A stretch of DNA of 64,000 nt from Secundilactobacillus odoratitofui DSM 19909 = JCM 15043 (GCF_001434895.1 NZ_AZEE01000027.1:384538-448537); one strand, 5' to 3'; counted from the stretch's first letter, positions 16,922 to 25,812 are shown. The notes: generated by a model not told the origin, from the sequence alone. Numbers and translations: made by a program.

Positions 16922-18046
16922 ATGGGTGGTAACGCCGTCTATTATTTTTTAATGCAGGTCTTTTTCACACTGGGATTCACCGTTGTCTTCCAGCACTTGT
17001 TTCAGACCTCTGAAAAACGTTTGATGAAGCATCATTGGCTGCAACGTTCGCAACTCGAACTTTACGTGGCACTGTTTGTTTGCTTCACTGTCGTGTTACT
17101 GCGAGCTTTTTCGTTCCACCTTACTGGCCAGGTCTATTGGGTTTTGATGAACTTACACCTCATCACGATCAATTACAGCGCTGTGATGCTGGAATCACCA
17201 TTTAGCTTTGCCTTAGTCACGGTTGCCTCTGCCATCGTATTGGCAAGCACCGGCGTTCTATCTTCGACCATTGCTTGGGTAATTTTCGCAGCGGTCATGC
17301 TCTTACTTTTCTTCCAACACCTACGCATTCGCCAATTTGATCAACACCCTGCACTATATTTGATCTACCCGAGTATCTTAGGCGCGCTCGTCTGGTTCGG
17401 TGTCACAACCATTTTTGGCAGTCAATACTACTTAACTTGGCCACAGACGTTTATGCTCATGGTGAGTTACACCATCTCGATTATTGCAGCGATGCTTTAT
17501 ACCCTTCAGGTCCACCATGCCAGCCAACTCAACTCAAAGTTCGCACGGGCTGCTAAATACGACCGGTTAACTGGTTTTAAAAATTGGAATGCCTTTCGAA
17601 ATGATATTGAGAGTCGATTTTCAAAAATCAAATCGCCGACAAACTTAATTATTGCGACGTTTGATATTGACCACTTTAAGCAAATTAATGATCAACACGG
17701 TCACTTAGCAGGTAACCAGGCTCTCATTGCATTGACGGACAACCTAAGCGCCTTTTTGGCCACGACTGATTTAACTTATAGTTGCTATCGGACCGGGGGC
17801 GAAGAATTTACGATTTTGTTCGAAAATTCGACACTCCCGCAAGTACAAACCCTATGTCATCAGTGGCAGCAACAAGTTCGCGAATTACGTGTCCGCTATG
17901 CACAAGCTGATATTCATCTCACCGTGTCGATTGGGCTGACTCAAAGCCGGCCACACGATCGCAATGCAACCGCCGCTTTTCAACGTGCCGACAAAAACCT
18001 TTATCAGTCAAAAAACAATGGCCGTGACCAACTCACGACCAGTTAG
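16922..18046 (+). CDS. Membrane diguanylate cyclase (GGDEF), first of a tandem pair
   Basis: 374-residue protein with about six membrane helices in residues 1-200 and a GGDEF domain after residue 210. The active-site motif is RTGGEEF (GGEEF at 292-296), a form known in active cyclases. The metal-binding FDIDHFKQIND is intact. The usual LTGLxNR segment reads LTGFKNWNAF, with Trp in place of the common Arg. No RxxD inhibitory site precedes GGEEF. It would make cyclic di-GMP from two GTP. A second gene of the same length follows after 16 bases, suggesting duplication. No EAL or PilZ gene is in the window. Confidence 0.9.
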   Translation: MGGNAVYYFLMQVFFTLGFTVVFQHLFQTSEKRLMKHHWLQRSQLELYVALFVCFTVVLLRAFSFHLTGQVYWVLMNLHLITINYSAVMLESPFSFALVTVASAIVLASTGVLSSTIAWVIFAAVMLLLFFQHLRIRQFDQHPALYLIYPSILGALVWFGVTTIFGSQYYLTWPQTFMLMVSYTISIIAAMLYTLQVHHASQLNSKFARAAKYDRLTGFKNWNAFRNDIESRFSKIKSPTNLIIATFDIDHFKQINDQHGHLAGNQALIALTDNLSAFLATTDLTYSCYRTGGEEFTILFENSTLPQVQTLCHQWQQQVRELRVRYAQADIHLTVSIGLTQSRPHDRNATAAFQRADKNLYQSKNNGRDQLTTS

Positions 18047-18062
18047 AAAGGAGAACCCCAAC

Positions 18063-19187
18063 ATGCTACTTTATTGGATTGGTTTTTACATCACGATAGC
18101 AACCTGCATGTTATTGGGGTTCATCATGCTGTTCCAACGTCTCTTGTATCAAACCCGGCAATACGGTATTCGACATCATTTGCTTAAACTTGACCGTCTG
18201 GAAATTGCGGTGGTTACAATGTCAGCCCTTTCGCTACTGATTTTGAGATTAGCTGCAACACCCAGTCTGCCGAACATGGGGTTTTGGTTCGCCATCAACC
18301 TCCAATTGTTAGTGTTGATCTATAGCTGTCTTCATCTCAAAACACTAATGAGTTACATTGTCCTCACGCTTGTCAGTTTTATTTGCTTTGTGACCACGGG
18401 TAACTTAGGCATTCTGCTCTTCATGGAAGTCTTTCTCATGATTTTGGCGGTGATTGCGCTGCCTGAATTCATTCAGCTGTCAGCCAAGTACACCCTGCTC
18501 TTCCACTTAGCTATGACCGTTTTGATTGGGACAATCTTCTGGTTTACCCTGCAGCTTTTATCAATTACCACGGTACACGTCACGATTACAATGATTGCGA
18601 CTTTTATTGTTGCGTCAGTTTTTGCGCAACTCTACAACCGCTTCGCAAGTAGCGATAGCCAGCCAAATGAAACACTCGCGTACGCCGCTTACCATGACGC
18701 ACTGACCAGTGTGAAGAACTGGTCGGCTTTTCGTGACGAATTCAACCGAAGCTTCACAGCCAACGCCTCAACCGGATTGGTCATTGCGACGCTTGATATT
18801 GACCATTTCAAAGCCATTAATGATCAATATGGTCATTTAGTTGGTAATCAAGTACTCGTGGTGTTTGCCAATACCATGATTGAGGCACTTCGGCCATATC
18901 ACTTCGATAACTATTTTTATCGGACCGGCGGCGAAGAGTTCAGCATCATTTTCCCAAGAACTGATTTAGCCACTGCCAACATGATTTGCGACGTTTGCCA
19001 GGCTCAGATTCGACAACTTAAAATTCCGTTGCAGGGCAATATTATCTCACTCACAGCGTCAATTGGCCTCACCGAGAAACAAGCCCATGATCGTGATGCC
19101 ACGGCCACTTTCCAACGTGCCGACCACTACTTATATTTATCAAAACAGCACGGTCGCAACCGAACAACCAACACAGAATTTTGCTAA
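18063..19187 (+). CDS. Membrane diguanylate cyclase (GGDEF), second of a tandem pair
   Basis: 374-residue protein with about six N-terminal membrane helices and a C-terminal GGDEF domain: LTSVKNWSAF, LDIDHFKAIND and RTGGEEF. As in its neighbour, NW replaces the common NR and no RxxD site is visible. The ATG at 18063 has AAAGGAG nine bases before it; an upstream in-frame ATG would overlap the first cyclase and lacks a site. Same length, layout and motifs as the preceding gene point to a tandem duplication that has since diverged, mostly in the membrane sensor half. The two form an operon ended by the terminator at 19190-19242. Confidence 0.9.
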   Translation: MLLYWIGFYITIATCMLLGFIMLFQRLLYQTRQYGIRHHLLKLDRLEIAVVTMSALSLLILRLAATPSLPNMGFWFAINLQLLVLIYSCLHLKTLMSYIVLTLVSFICFVTTGNLGILLFMEVFLMILAVIALPEFIQLSAKYTLLFHLAMTVLIGTIFWFTLQLLSITTVHVTITMIATFIVASVFAQLYNRFASSDSQPNETLAYAAYHDALTSVKNWSAFRDEFNRSFTANASTGLVIATLDIDHFKAINDQYGHLVGNQVLVVFANTMIEALRPYHFDNYFYRTGGEEFSIIFPRTDLATANMICDVCQAQIRQLKIPLQGNIISLTASIGLTEKQAHDRDATATFQRADHYLYLSKQHGRNRTTNTEFC

Positions 19188-19189
19188 TG

Positions 19190-19242
19190 AAAAACGTGCC
19201 AATCGATCCTCAATAACTTGAAGACTGATTGGCACGTTTTTT
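19190..19242. terminator. Bidirectional terminator
   Basis: AAAAACGTGCCAATC at 19190-19204 pairs with GATTGGCACGTTTTTT at 19227-19242. It serves the cyclase pair and the convergent nhaC-like gene. Confidence 0.9.
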
Positions 19243-19248
19243 GACACG

Positions 19249-20652
19249 TTATTGCGTAACTGTTTTTGTGACTGTCATCTTTTTTAGACCGATACCCGTG
19301 TAGCCACTTAAGATTGAAAAAACGGGCGATAGTAAACTAAAGAAACAAAATGGCAGGAAGGCTAACGTACTAACACCAAGCGTACCGGCCGCAAAGGAAC
19401 TGGCCACACCCCATGGTACTAAGTAGTTAATCACGGTGCCACCATCTTCCAACACTCGACTAAGGGCAAGGTTATCAAGGCCGTGATCGTTAAATGCCTT
19501 TTTAAACGCCTTACCAGGCAAAATAGTGGAGAGGTACTGCTCGCCAACAAACAAGTTAACCGCAATACCACCTAAGACGCCGGCCGTAACAAGGTCGCCA
19601 TTACGGTGAAGCCGTTTGGTTAAGGGCTGCATTGCAATTTGAATTAAATCGAATTTCATTAACAAGCCACCCAACGACAAGGTCATAATAATCAATGATA
19701 CAGTACCCATCATGGACGTGATCCCACCACGACTTAACAGCGCATCGACCGCCTGATTACCAGTGTGTGAGACGAACCCCGACTCCATCATGGTAACCAG
19801 CGGCTTAACTTTCATCGTTGGTTGTTCAATAAAGATCATCACAACGGCAATCGCAATGTTTAACAGTAGCGTCGCAATCGCCGGAATTTTTAAGAAGGCA
19901 CACACGAACATGACGATGATTGGTAGGGCCGCCCACCAACTGATGGTAAAGTGGGTTGTCAACACGTTAACGGTCGTTTGAACCTTGCCTAACGCGTCTC
20001 CGCTGGCCGTACCGTAGCCCAAAATAGCGTACAAGGTCAGCGATACTAAGAACGCTGGAATCGTCGACCACATCAGATTTTTAATGTGTTTAAACAAATC
20101 AGCACCAGCAATCGCTGAAGCTAGGTTCGTTGAATCAGACAGTGGCGAGGTTTTATCGCCAAAGATGGCACCAGATATGATTGCACCGGCCACTAACGCT
20201 GGATTTAAACTCATCGTCGTGCCCATCCCAAATAACGCAATACCAACCGTGGAGATCGTGGTAAAGGCACTCCCAATTGAGGTCCCAATCAATGCGCAGA
20301 CCAAGAATACTGATGGCACAAACCACTGCACGCTCAACAGCTTAAACCCCGCTACCATCAGTGATGGAATAATCCCAGCTGCAATCCAAACACTAATCAG
20401 TACCCCAATCAAAATAAAGATAAAGAGTGGCACGATTCCCGTTGTTACACCCTCTGTAATGCCTTGATGAATTGCATCCCAGGAAAAGTGACGAATCTTC
20501 GCCCATAAAATAACCAGCGCAATCACCAGTAAAACTGGAATCTGTGGGCTAATGCCAAACCCAATCACGCCAACCCCCATTACAACTAACATCATCAGTA
20601 AAACCGCAATTGCTTCACCGAATTTAACTTGCTTTTGTTTTCCCATCGTCAT
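19249..20652 (-). CDS. NhaC-family antiporter under a tyrosine T-box
   Basis: 467-residue polytopic protein of the NhaC Na+/H+ antiporter family, with about 11-12 membrane helices and the conserved segment GAIFGDKTSPLSDSTNLAS in the middle. A T-box leader with a TAC specifier precedes it, which means expression rises when charged tRNA-Tyr is scarce. From comparative work on T-boxes, NhaC-like genes (YheL) under tyrosine control have been proposed to be tyrosine transporters, and that is the more likely role here than plain sodium export. AAGGGATG precedes the first ATG; a second ATG two codons on is also possible. Confidence 0.88.
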   Translation of the reverse strand: MTMGKQKQVKFGEAIAVLLMMLVVMGVGVIGFGISPQIPVLLVIALVILWAKIRHFSWDAIHQGITEGVTTGIVPLFIFILIGVLISVWIAAGIIPSLMVAGFKLLSVQWFVPSVFLVCALIGTSIGSAFTTISTVGIALFGMGTTMSLNPALVAGAIISGAIFGDKTSPLSDSTNLASAIAGADLFKHIKNLMWSTIPAFLVSLTLYAILGYGTASGDALGKVQTTVNVLTTHFTISWWAALPIIVMFVCAFLKIPAIATLLLNIAIAVVMIFIEQPTMKVKPLVTMMESGFVSHTGNQAVDALLSRGGITSMMGTVSLIIMTLSLGGLLMKFDLIQIAMQPLTKRLHRNGDLVTAGVLGGIAVNLFVGEQYLSTILPGKAFKKAFNDHGLDNLALSRVLEDGGTVINYLVPWGVASSFAAGTLGVSTLAFLPFCFFSLLSPVFSILSGYTGIGLKKMTVTKTVTQ

Positions 20653-20666
20653 TCATCCCTTCAATC

Positions 20667-20894
20667 AAAAAATCGCCCCTGCTACGTTCAAATAACGCAA
20701 CAGGGACGATTGGACTAACCGTGGTACCACCCAGCTTAGGCGCACTACACGCCTCACTCACTAGATGATAACGGTTCTAGTTATTCTCCGATGGTGCACC
20801 TCAGTAATTCACGTGTTAGCCCTGATCGGTTCGCAGCAACCACCGACTTCCTGACACCCAGACTAGACGCTACTTAAGGTGAAGTGCAATTAGT
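20667..20894 (-). promoter_or_regulatory. T-box leader, tyrosine specifier (TAC)
   Basis: Minus-strand leader. The T-box sequence GGGTGGTACCACGG is at 20732-20719, and the competing terminator (GTCCCTGTTGCG with CGTAGCAGGGGC) ends in six Ts at 20672-20667. Stem I has the AGTA of the loop E motif on its 5' side and GAA on the 3' side. One base after GAA comes TAC at 20806-20804. The methionine leader at 55.4-55.7 kb has ATG at exactly the same offset, which supports the reading. The promoter is TTGCAC 20929-20924 and TACCAT 20906-20901, 17-base spacer. It controls the NhaC-like gene. Confidence 0.88.
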
Positions 20895-20971
20895 AAGTGT
20901 ATGGTAGCATACATTAGTTTGCGGTGCAAGCAACGCAATAACGCTTAAATAATGGTGAGACTGATTTCAGA

Positions 20972-20999
20972 TTGCAAAATCAAGATAATTCGCTAAAAT
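20972..20999 (+). promoter_or_regulatory. Promoter of the small membrane protein gene
   Basis: TTGCAA 20972-20977 and TAAAAT 20994-20999 with a 16-base spacer, 49 bases before the TTG start at 21048. Confidence 0.5.
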
Positions 21000-21047
21000 G
21001 GACGTATGTCTATGAACGAAAAATGAGCCACTAAAAGGAGCGATTTT

Positions 21048-21437
21048 TTGACACATCGAACAAAATGGCAACTGATTTCAACCCTCATCTACATTGTCTT
21101 TGTAATTGCCGCCGTAGTCTTTAAATTCCTGGATCCAGCTAGAATTGGCATTGCTTGGACCATTTTTTGGTACGTTGCCGTTGCCGGTTTCATGTACTAC
21201 TTCTACTTCAAGAACATGGCCTATCAAGAAGTAATCTACTACGCGCACCAATTCCATCTCACACAACGGGATTTAGAGGAAATGGTGCCTGACCGTAAGA
21301 AGACTGCTGAGGTGCCTAATCCGGAGCATCCCAACATCTTAAGTCCGCTCATTCAAGTACCTTTAGCGGTTACGAATCCGCTGACGGATATTTTAGAAGC
21401 ACGGGCTAAAGAAGAGGACGTTGCACCATTTAAATAA
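21048..21437 (+). CDS. Two-helix membrane protein of unknown function
   Basis: 129-residue protein. Two membrane helices are clear (LISTLIYIVFVIAAVVFKF near residues 8-26 and IAWTIFWYVAVAGFMYYFYF near 35-54), followed by a soluble tail of about 75 residues with LTQRDLEEMVPDRKKT and a Pro-rich middle. I do not recognise the family. The start is TTG at 21048, seven bases after AAAGGAG. It is a single gene divergent from the T-box transporter and ends in a strong terminator. Confidence 0.72.
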   Translation: MTHRTKWQLISTLIYIVFVIAAVVFKFLDPARIGIAWTIFWYVAVAGFMYYFYFKNMAYQEVIYYAHQFHLTQRDLEEMVPDRKKTAEVPNPEHPNILSPLIQVPLAVTNPLTDILEARAKEEDVAPFK

Positions 21438-21451
21438 TATGAACCCGAAAG

Positions 21452-21491
21452 TTAAAAGACGCGTTCACCGTTTTGGTGGCGCGTCTTTTAA
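21452..21491. terminator. Terminator
   Basis: TTAAAAGACGCG at 21452-21463 pairs with CGCGTCTTTTAA at 21480-21491, with CACC/GGTG inside. Confidence 0.88.
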
Positions 21492-21533
21492 TTGATTTAA
21501 ATGTCGTTTTTACGTTCACACTGTCGTTGATGA

Positions 21534-21645
21534 CCACTACCACTACGACGAACAGTCTTGACCCGTTGCTGCGGGACCAGTTTCAGCCGTTCCCACAGCT
21601 ACCACCCGCGAACCAAGCGACTGGCGGCCAAAGGCGGCATCCTGC
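21534..21645. repeat. MPR palindromic repeat, rearranged remnant (copy A)
   Basis: Contains the left flank CACTACCACTACG seen at 55.85 kb and the core GCGGGACCAGTTTCAGCC. It then runs directly into an inverted end (TTCCCACAGCTACCACC and GGCCAAAGGCGG) that matches the opposite end of other copies. The two core blocks face each other and the inner hairpins are missing, so this looks like a head-to-head recombinant or deletion product. Confidence 0.55.
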
Positions 21646-21657
21646 TCACAAAGTAAT

Positions 21658-22524
21658 TTATTTACGACCATCATAACTCTGAGACTGCTTCAACCAGGCT
21701 TCATTTTGTGGGTCAGGTCCAACCCGTTTGCCTTGATCCAACTGTACAATGGCCTGCATCTCATCTTCGTCTAAACCAAACGCAAAGATATCACGGTTCT
21801 GCTTCACGCGGTCTTCATGAATTGACTTAGGAATCACAACTTCTTCGCGTTGGATGTGCCATCTTAAGATAACTTGAGCAGGTGTGACATCATGCGCAGC
21901 CGCAATTTTGGTAATCACTGGATCATCGAGCGCATTGTTCCTGCCGCCACCGAGTGGACTCCAGGCTTCATGTTGAATACCCTGTGATTCCAAGTAAGCG
22001 TGCAGCGCTGTTTGCTGGAAGTATGGGTGGGTTTCGATTTGGTCGACCATAGGCTTAATATCAGTTTGTTGCATGAGGTCTTCAAGTTGATTTTGTTCAA
22101 AGTTAGAAACACCGATGTTTTTAATTTTGCCTGCCTTATAAAGGTCTTCCATAGCTCGCCAAGTATCCACGTATCCTGGTGCTGGCCAGTGAATGAGATA
22201 AAGGTCAAGGTAATCCAGGCCTAAACGATCGAGGGTTGCCTGAAATTCTTGCTTTGTCTCGTCATAACCACGGACATTATTCCAAATTTTGGACGTGACA
22301 AATAGGTCTTCGCGCTTAAGGCCACTTTCACGAATCGCTTCGCCAACCCACTGTTCGTTACCGTAGTATGCAGCGGTATCAATGTGACGGTAGCCAGCTG
22401 CTAATGCCCACTTGATTGAATTTTTAACATCCTGTGCGTTATCAACTTGAAACACGCCTAAACCTAATTGTGGAATCGTGTTACCATTGGCTAACGGAAT
22501 TTGAGGAATATCATTATGCATCAT
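21658..22524 (-). CDS. Aldo/keto reductase
   Basis: 288-residue NADPH-dependent AKR5-type reductase (2,5-diketo-D-gluconate reductase group). It has a full catalytic set: Asp in GYRHIDTAAYYGNE (with the Tyr), Lys in FVTSKIWN and His in DLYLIHWP. IPKSIHEDRVKQN is the cofactor-binding end. Such enzymes reduce aldehydes, keto-sugars or methylglyoxal. The ATG at 22524 follows AAAGGTGG. Single gene. Confidence 0.92.
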   Translation of the reverse strand: MMHNDIPQIPLANGNTIPQLGLGVFQVDNAQDVKNSIKWALAAGYRHIDTAAYYGNEQWVGEAIRESGLKREDLFVTSKIWNNVRGYDETKQEFQATLDRLGLDYLDLYLIHWPAPGYVDTWRAMEDLYKAGKIKNIGVSNFEQNQLEDLMQQTDIKPMVDQIETHPYFQQTALHAYLESQGIQHEAWSPLGGGRNNALDDPVITKIAAAHDVTPAQVILRWHIQREEVVIPKSIHEDRVKQNRDIFAFGLDEDEMQAIVQLDQGKRVGPDPQNEAWLKQSQSYDGRK

Positions 22525-22597
22525 AAAACCCACCTTTCAGTTTTGTTCTCCAGGTCCATTTTACCACAGTGAGCAGTTAGTTAAATTCACGCCATAT

Positions 22598-22626
22598 TTT
22601 ACAAAACCGCAAAAAAATAGTAAAAT
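22598..22626 (+). promoter_or_regulatory. Promoter of the Ser-rich anchored protein gene
   Basis: TTTACA 22598-22603 and TAAAAT 22621-22626 with a 17-base spacer, about 80 bases before the GTG start at 22707. Confidence 0.5.
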
Positions 22627-22706
22627 CTAGTCCTAAATGAGTTAAAATGGTTTACAGTAGTATCCACTGGCAGGCTCGCTTGTTCTTGATATTGGAGGGT
22701 ATTTAC

Positions 22707-23408
22707 GTGAATAATCAAGAACCGCAATCGCGCATGCAGCGCTACAACTTCAACACCGACAACAACCCATCGCCTAACCGGAAACGGCCGAAGAAGCCAC
22801 ATCGGATTCGACAGATTCTGATTAGTTTCTTCGTCACATTGGTTTTAATTATTGGTGTTGGTGTGTGGCTTGCTAACCGCTCGACAAAAGTCGAAAATGG
22901 TACCGAGAGTACCGAACAAACTGTTAAAGATAGTAGCTCAAGTGATAGTAACAATTCGGACTCCAGCAGTGATTCAGAGTCCGATTCAACCGACTCAGAC
23001 ACCACGAGTTCTAACGATGATCAACAAAGTGGCGCAACGTATGGTGATTCGGGGATTACCCAATCACAACGCAGCTCTTTGCAAAGTTCGATTAATCAGG
23101 AATCAGACGCAACCGTTAAGAACAGCGAGCAAAAGAAGTTAGACGACACGAAGTCAAAATCATCGACAAACACGTCGTCTAGCTCCGCCAATACTACTTC
23201 TAATTCATCAGACTCATCTTCCAAGGAAACCGACAATAGCAACAACTCCGATTCCATTACCTTTAGTCAGTCTCATTCCTTCTCTTCCGTCAGTGACGCC
23301 AAGAGTTGGGCCCAAGCCACGAAATCGCAATGGCTAAAGGATGGCTATTCTACCTATACGATTACTTCCGACGCACAAGGCAACTACGTGTTAAAGTTCG
23401 TGAAGTAA
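22707..23408 (+). CDS. Membrane-anchored Ser/Asp-rich protein
   Basis: 233-residue type II membrane protein: basic cytoplasmic N-terminus (NRKRPKKPHRIRQ), one membrane helix (ILISFFVTLVLIIGVGVWLA), a long Ser/Asp/Asn/Thr-rich linker and a compact C-terminal domain of about 45 residues (VSDAKSWAQATKSQWL, then YVLKFVK). The linker probably spans the cell wall. The GTG at 22707 is chosen because GGAGGG lies seven bases before it; the longer frame has no such site. Function unknown; the C-terminal domain may bind or sense something outside the membrane. Confidence 0.78.
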   Translation: MNNQEPQSRMQRYNFNTDNNPSPNRKRPKKPHRIRQILISFFVTLVLIIGVGVWLANRSTKVENGTESTEQTVKDSSSSDSNNSDSSSDSESDSTDSDTTSSNDDQQSGATYGDSGITQSQRSSLQSSINQESDATVKNSEQKKLDDTKSKSSTNTSSSSANTTSNSSDSSSKETDNSNNSDSITFSQSHSFSSVSDAKSWAQATKSQWLKDGYSTYTITSDAQGNYVLKFVK

Positions 23409-23440
23409 ACGAGTCGCACATTATCTAGTCGAACTTGATC

Positions 23441-23490
23441 AAAAACCGCGTTTGGTACATCTCAACTGAGATGTATCAGACGCGGTTTTT
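23441..23490. terminator. Bidirectional terminator with an HPE-like flank
   Basis: AAAAACCGCGT at 23441-23451 pairs with ACGCGGTTTTT at 23480-23490, with TACATCTCA/GAGATGTA inside. The 15-base CATTATCTAGTCGAA at 23419-23433 is identical to the flank of HPE copy 1, but the GGCCR/YTCT internal loop is missing, so it may be a derived or simplified member. Confidence 0.8.
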
Positions 23491-23497
23491 GAGTGGC

Positions 23498-24373
23498 TTA
23501 ATGTTGTTTAAAATTCAATTGCATAATTAAAAGGGCCACGATAATGAGTGAACCACCAATCAGTAAATTACTTGTAAACGGCTCAAAGCCCAAAACAACC
23601 GAAAAAATGCTACCAAACATCGACTCAGTCATCAATATCACTCCAGCTGGAACCGGATCGGTGTATCGCTGACCAACAATCTGAAGGGTTTGGGCGCCGA
23701 ATGACGATAAGATCCCCAGTACAATCACTGGCCATAACCCAGCCTGCCAGTTAATTACACCATACGTGGCATGTTCAAACAGTAGTGACCAGATCAGGCC
23801 AAACGTCCCCTGCGTTAATCCCAACATAAATGATAAGCTGAGCGGGCTGGTACTCGTGGTTCGCATGCTAAAATAAACGATTTGTAACGCGTAGAAAAAA
23901 GCCGAAATAATTGTTAATAGATCCCCGATGTGCAACGTAAACCCATGCTGTAACACGTTGGTTAAAAACATCATGCCCACCATAGCAATCAAAATGGCAA
24001 CGTAACTCTTCAACTCTGGTCGACGGTGAAACAATACCCAAACGATGAAGGGAATCATCACAACGTAAATTGCTGTTAAAAAGGCGTTATTGGATGGTGT
24101 CGTGGACTTTAACCCCCAGGTTTGAAACTGGTAGCCTAAGAAGTTGATAAAACCGGCTGTTAACCCAATCCGAAAGTCCACTCCCGTCATTTTAAAAATG
24201 GCTTTATGAAAAAAGATAAATGCTAGCCCGGCGTAAACAAAGCCACGAATGGCGTTGATTAAGCCAGCTTGCATATGGGCGTTGGTAGCCATCTTGGAAA
24301 AAATATAACCAGCACCCCAAATAATGGCGGCTAATAACAGCATTAAATTAGCCCGTGTTTTTGTGACCCGCAT
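23498..24373 (-). CDS. DMT-superfamily (EamA) transporter
   Basis: 291-residue protein with ten predicted membrane helices in two EamA halves, starting ANLMLLLAAIIWGAGYIFSK and with the second half's GAQTLQIVGQRYTDP motif. Family members export or import amino acids and other small metabolites. GGAG lies eight bases before the ATG. Single gene between two terminators. Substrate unknown. Confidence 0.87.
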   Translation of the reverse strand: MRVTKTRANLMLLLAAIIWGAGYIFSKMATNAHMQAGLINAIRGFVYAGLAFIFFHKAIFKMTGVDFRIGLTAGFINFLGYQFQTWGLKSTTPSNNAFLTAIYVVMIPFIVWVLFHRRPELKSYVAILIAMVGMMFLTNVLQHGFTLHIGDLLTIISAFFYALQIVYFSMRTTSTSPLSLSFMLGLTQGTFGLIWSLLFEHATYGVINWQAGLWPVIVLGILSSFGAQTLQIVGQRYTDPVPAGVILMTESMFGSIFSVVLGFEPFTSNLLIGGSLIIVALLIMQLNFKQH

Positions 24374-24417
24374 AAATTTTTCTCCGTATCTTTATTGATT
24401 CAGTTCGTCACAACATT

Positions 24418-24461
24418 AAAAAATCTGCCGAATTCGATTTTCTGGAATTCAACAGATTTTA
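24418..24461 (-). terminator. Terminator after the M20 peptidase gene
   Basis: AAAAAATCTG and CAGATTTT flank an inner helix GAATTC/GAATTC. It lies downstream of the M20 gene on the minus strand. Confidence 0.75.
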
Positions 24462-24526
24462 GCGAATCGTGACTTTATTTAATTAACTCACACATGATAG
24501 CTAAGGTAGCCTACCAGCACGTTACC

Positions 24527-25681
24527 CTAGTCTTCTTCGAAGAACGCTAACGCCAGTTGCTGATAAAGCCGCGTGGCATTCAAGAACTGTGGCAAATCAA
24601 CGTACTCGTCAGATTCATGTGACGTATCAGTTCCTGGACCATAAACGATACTGGTAAAGTTACCCTTGGCCCGTAGGAATTCAGCGCCATCGTTAGCACC
24701 ACCAGAACCAACTGGTGTCACTTTTTCACCAGTAATTTGGTGACCGATTTTTTGCGCTAATTTCACTAACGGTGCATCTGGACGGCCTGGAATGGCCTCC
24801 TCTGGGTAGCTATAGGTTAACGTAAGGTTGAACCCAGGACGGTCGTTTAGTTTAGCAACGAGGCCCTCCAAGGCATCGTAGATCACTTGATTAGGATAAG
24901 CCGGAATCGTCCGCATGTTAGCTGACAACCGTGCTTTAGCTGGAATACTGTTGATCTGCTCACCACCACTGATCAAGTCCACGTTGTGCAATAAGCCGCC
25001 CAAAACAGGGTCAACCTTATCAAACTGCTTCATCAGTTCGTTGACTTCGTTATAATAGACCATCACGTTGTCAATGGCGTTGATACCCTTTTCTGGTCGA
25101 GCACTGTGCGATGCCTTCCCAATTGAATCCAAGTGATAATCAATGACGCCACGCGCCGTATACGTAATTTTATCCAAGCCACTTGGTTCAGCAATCACCA
25201 AACCATCGAGGTTATCGGCATAACCAGCATCCGTTAGTTGAGCCGCACCGTACTCGCCAGTTTCTTCACCAACTGTGGCTAAAAGTCGAATAGAGCCCTT
25301 CAATGGTTCACCACTTTCAAGCAGTTCCAACATGGCAATCGTGGCTGCTGCTAAGCCACTCTTCATGTCTGACGCACCCCGGCCGTACAAGTTATCGCCT
25401 TCAACTTCACCACCAAATGGATCGTGATGCCAAGCTGATAAGTCACCTGGATCAACCACGTCTTCGTGACCAGAAAGGCCCAAACGCTTGCCTTCGTCAT
25501 TACCAATCGTAACAATCAGGTTGTCGCGGCCAGGTGCGAAGGTTAAATATTCGACTTTAGCGCGGTCGCCGTATGGTTCAAATAGTGACGCAATGTACGC
25601 TGCCACTTCGGCCTCGTTATCATTGACAGATTTAATCTGAATTAACTTTTGTAAAATTGCAATTTTTGCTTTATCTTCCAC
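24527..25681 (-). CDS. M20-family deacylase/desuccinylase (ArgE/DapE type)
   Basis: 384-residue zinc hydrolase of the ArgE/DapE group, which cleaves N-acyl amino acids or small peptides in the cytoplasm. It has the metal-binding GHEDVVDPGD, GRGASDMKSGLAA and the catalytic Glu pair in GEETGEYG. The lid/dimerisation domain is around residues 170-285. The start is GTG at 25681, seven bases after AGGTGG. A true DapE role is possible but there are no dap genes nearby. It differs from the two M20 proteins in the methionine operon. Confidence 0.88.
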   Translation of the reverse strand: MEDKAKIAILQKLIQIKSVNDNEAEVAAYIASLFEPYGDRAKVEYLTFAPGRDNLIVTIGNDEGKRLGLSGHEDVVDPGDLSAWHHDPFGGEVEGDNLYGRGASDMKSGLAAATIAMLELLESGEPLKGSIRLLATVGEETGEYGAAQLTDAGYADNLDGLVIAEPSGLDKITYTARGVIDYHLDSIGKASHSARPEKGINAIDNVMVYYNEVNELMKQFDKVDPVLGGLLHNVDLISGGEQINSIPAKARLSANMRTIPAYPNQVIYDALEGLVAKLNDRPGFNLTLTYSYPEEAIPGRPDAPLVKLAQKIGHQITGEKVTPVGSGGANDGAEFLRAKGNFTSIVYGPGTDTSHESDEYVDLPQFLNATRLYQQLALAFFEED

Positions 25682-25812
25682 GTTATTCCCACCTTAAACA
25701 TCATTTAAGAACAGCATACTCCCCGATTAGATAAGAATGCAATGTGGAAAATAAATGATTTTTTAATTTTTGAGTTATAATATAAGAAAGTCTGTTCAAG
25801 GAGCGTGACAAT

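Noticed and set aside
20084-20467. 127-codon frame on the plus strand inside the NhaC-like gene
   Set aside because: Antisense shadow of a clear transporter gene with no ribosome site of its own.
22742-23142. Long reading frames on both strands overlapping the Ser-rich protein
   Set aside because: They are by-products of the repetitive Ser/Asp codons; composition is unnatural and no ribosome sites are present.
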